From JBCBKZ01 sp039026975 (GTDB lineage: Bacteria > Bacteroidota > Bacteroidia > J057), in contig JBCCLI010000352.1 of NCBI GenBank assembly GCA_039026975.1, positions 1-7,004 of the forward strand: a stretch of DNA of 7,004 nt, read 5' to 3'. The notes under the pieces are model-generated. The model ran no database searches and was not told the origin of the DNA. It saw only the letters and a list, made by a program, of their open reading frames with translations. Both the position numbers and the translations under genes were made by a program. Shown here one piece after another: positions 5,104 through 7,004 of the stretch (position 1 is the first letter of the stretch; each line of letters opens with the position of its first letter).

Positions 5104-7004
5104 ATGAATAAGCTGCATACACATCAACTATCCCTATTGCTCTTGTTAATCGTAACGCTTACCCTTCCCAGTCAGGCCCAAATCACCGTAAAAGGAAGCG
5201 TAGTAGATGTTGAAAGCGGAGAAACCATCATTGGTGCCCGCATCACCTTAAAAGACAGAGTCTTAGGTACCATTTCTGATATAGATGGAAGATTTGTCCT
5301 GGCCACTAATATGGAGCCTCCCATAGCGCTGGAAATAAGTTCTATGGGATATGAAACCACAGAAATTTCTTCAGAGGGCGGAGAGTCAGAAATCATTATC
5401 ATGATGATACCTGAAACAGGCCTCTCCAAGAGAGAATTTGTAGTTTCTGCTTCAAGGGTAGAGGAGAAAATCTTAGAGGCTCCTGTTTCTATTCAAAAGA
5501 ATGATTTGGTTGACTTTAGGTATACCACTTCTCCCGACTACTATAATTCTCTCGCTAATATGAAAGAAGTATTTGTTCATTATAGTAGCTTGAGCTTTCC
5601 TGTATTAAATACACGTGGATTTTCAGATGCCCAAAACTGGCGATTTGTACAGCTTAAGGACGGGGTAGACCAAAACCTGCCTGGCTTGGGGTTTCCTGTG
5701 GGATCTATTACCTCGGCTTCTGACCTGGATGTAGAAGGAGTAGAGGTAACACCAGGCCCTGGTTCCGCCCTTTACGGGCCTAACGCCTTTAATGGTCTGA
5801 TGAACACGTACACGAAAAATCCATTTGAGTACCAGGGAGCTAGCTTTCTTGCTAAGAGTGGGGCTACTAATGATGTAAATGATATCAGCCATCCCTTTGG
5901 AGAGCTCGCTTTTAGGGTAGCTAAAGTTTGGAAAGATAAGTGGGCCTTCAAGCTCAATGCTAGTTATTTTACGGCTACAGACTGGGAGGTGAATGATCCT
6001 GCCTTCCACATTACCCCTGAGAGAGCAGGGAATTTAGAAACCTTACTTCAGCTAGCTCCAACTGATCCTAACTTTGATGCAGTGTCCAGATTTGGAGATG
6101 AAGAGATAGTGGGGGTGGATCTTGTGGGTGATGGAAACTTTACCAGTATCAATAGAAGTGGTATTCAAGAAAGGGATATTCTGGACTATGAAATAGAGAT
6201 TATAAAGCTGAATGCAGCTTTACATTTCAGGCCCACAGAGCTACTGGAAGTATCCTATGATGCTACCTATAACCAAGGAGATGCTGTCTTAAGACACACA
6301 ACGGTATATCCTTTCACTAATGCGGTGACCTTCACCCAGAAGCTAGAAGTAAAAAGTAGGTTTTTTAACTCAAAAGTATACCATGTACTGGAAAACTCCA
6401 GGGACTCTTATGTTACCCTGGCCATAGGAAACTTTATCCAACAAGGCTTAAAGAGTAATGGAGACTGGGCAGGGGATTATGGAAGGGCCTATAGGGGAGA
6501 AATACAGGGAGTAGATCCCGGAGATCATACTGCTGCCAGATTATTTGCAGATAGAGACATCCCGGGACCTGAGAGTAATGAGTTTAAAACCCTTTTAAAT
6601 GCTACTTTAACTAACCCAGATATCAGAACAGGGGGATCTAAGTTTATAGATAATTCTTCTATGATCCACGGAGAATTTAATTCAGATCTAAGTGAGTTTT
6701 TAGGGGGATGGAACCTGCAAATAGGAGGAAACATCAGAAGATATTCCTTAGACTCAGACGGAGAGGTATTTAATGATGGGCCTAATGGGTTTAATCAGCC
6801 CATAGAGATTCTGGAAACAGGAGCCTACATTCAGACGTCAACGGCGCCTAATGATGAGGAGGTGCCAGTAAGGTTAAGAGGGTCTCTGAGGTTTGATAAA
6901 AACTCTAACTTTAAAGCTAGAATTACCCCCCGTATAGCAGCTGTACTTTCCCTGGGAGAAAGTAGGCAGCATAATGTGAGATTAAGTTACCAAACAGGAT
7001 TCAG
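5104..7004 (+). CDS. TonB-dependent outer-membrane receptor, 3' end beyond window
   Basis: The reading frame is open from the ATG at 5104 to the last base (633 codons), so the gene is cut by the window edge. A signal peptide occupies residues 1-25 (poly-Leu core, cleavage after SQA). A carboxypeptidase-D-regulatory-like beta-sandwich spans about 27-103 (VVDVESGETIIGARI, SDIDGRF). The TonB-box-like stretch EFVVSASR is at 111-118, and the plug domain runs about 120-240, with NTRGF at 169-173, LKDGV at 184-188 and PGSALYGPNAFNG at 219-231. The rest is the first part of a 22-strand-type beta barrel, ending in ITPRIAAVLSLG and RLSYQTGF motifs common in Bacteroidota receptors. It lacks the SusC hallmark segment, and no SusD gene precedes it, so it is more likely a siderophore, cofactor or peptide receptor than a glycan porter. 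The ligand is not deducible. It follows the TonB gene by 52 bp with no clear terminator between, implying co-transcription. Confidence 0.92.
   Translation, partial: MNKLHTHQLSLLLLLIVTLTLPSQAQITVKGSVVDVESGETIIGARITLKDRVLGTISDIDGRFVLATNMEPPIALEISSMGYETTEISSEGGESEIIIMMIPETGLSKREFVVSASRVEEKILEAPVSIQKNDLVDFRYTTSPDYYNSLANMKEVFVHYSSLSFPVLNTRGFSDAQNWRFVQLKDGVDQNLPGLGFPVGSITSASDLDVEGVEVTPGPGSALYGPNAFNGLMNTYTKNPFEYQGASFLAKSGATNDVNDISHPFGELAFRVAKVWKDKWAFKLNASYFTATDWEVNDPAFHITPERAGNLETLLQLAPTDPNFDAVSRFGDEEIVGVDLVGDGNFTSINRSGIQERDILDYEIEIIKLNAALHFRPTELLEVSYDATYNQGDAVLRHTTVYPFTNAVTFTQKLEVKSRFFNSKVYHVLENSRDSYVTLAIGNFIQQGLKSNGDWAGDYGRAYRGEIQGVDPGDHTAARLFADRDIPGPESNEFKTLLNATLTNPDIRTGGSKFIDNSSMIHGEFNSDLSEFLGGWNLQIGGNIRRYSLDSDGEVFNDGPNGFNQPIEILETGAYIQTSTAPNDEEVPVRLRGSLRFDKNSNFKARITPRIAAVLSLGESRQHNVRLSYQTGF

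Noticed and set aside
5172..6734. Minus-strand ORFs opposite the receptor gene (5172-5429, 5623-6009, 5772-5957, 6525-6734)
   Set aside because: The plus strand has one uninterrupted receptor frame with clear domain motifs through this whole stretch.
5104..7004. SusC-type glycan porter forming a polysaccharide locus with the GH5 enzyme
   Set aside because: The receptor lacks SusC-like hallmarks, no SusD gene is present, and a TonB gene with its own regulatory region lies between it and the GH5 gene.
1..7004. Search for tRNA, rRNA, CRISPR arrays, insertion sequences and phage genes
   Set aside because: No recognisable motif, spaced repeat array, transposase or terminal inverted repeat was seen by eye.

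Overview
The window looks like chromosomal DNA of a member of the Bacteroidota, possibly Cytophagales-like, although the order cannot be fixed from sequence alone. Several features point there: a TonB protein whose C-terminal domain carries the Bacteroidota-style PxFPGG...WKPG signature, an outer-membrane receptor that starts with a carboxypeptidase-D-regulatory-like domain, a secreted GH5 glycosidase of the kind common in this phylum, moderate G+C with AT-rich intergenic DNA, and no convincing Shine-Dalgarno sequence before any of the five genes. I saw no RNA genes, CRISPR arrays, insertion sequences or phage genes.

Left part (about 1-2138, minus strand): a two-gene unit read right to left. 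A PLP-dependent aspartate aminotransferase of the Rv3722c type comes first. A thioredoxin-TPR protein of the CnoX/YbbN type follows 21 bp later. A perfect 13-bp tandem duplication lies at the window edge and covers the stop codon of the thioredoxin gene.

Middle (2139-3522): a 46-bp AT-rich divergent gap, then a plus-strand secreted GH5 endo-beta-mannanase-like enzyme. No SusC/SusD pair or other glycan-utilisation gene adjoins it.

Right part (3523-7004, plus strand): a 254-bp AT-rich intergenic region with two dyad-symmetric elements. One contains the half-site GATAATGAT of the classical Fur box. The region leads into a two-gene energy-coupled transport unit: a TonB-type energy transducer and, 52 bp later, a TonB-dependent outer-membrane receptor of the non-SusC type that runs off the window end. 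The receptor reading frame is open from 5104 to the last base.

The most unusual item is the TonB protein. It has an N-terminal membrane anchor, a segment of unknown function, a PKD-like beta-sandwich domain, a long charged linker and then the TonB C-terminal domain. A PKD domain in the periplasmic part of a TonB transducer is not standard. Together with the adjacent receptor and the Fur-like element, it suggests a dedicated and possibly iron-regulated uptake pair, but that is inference.
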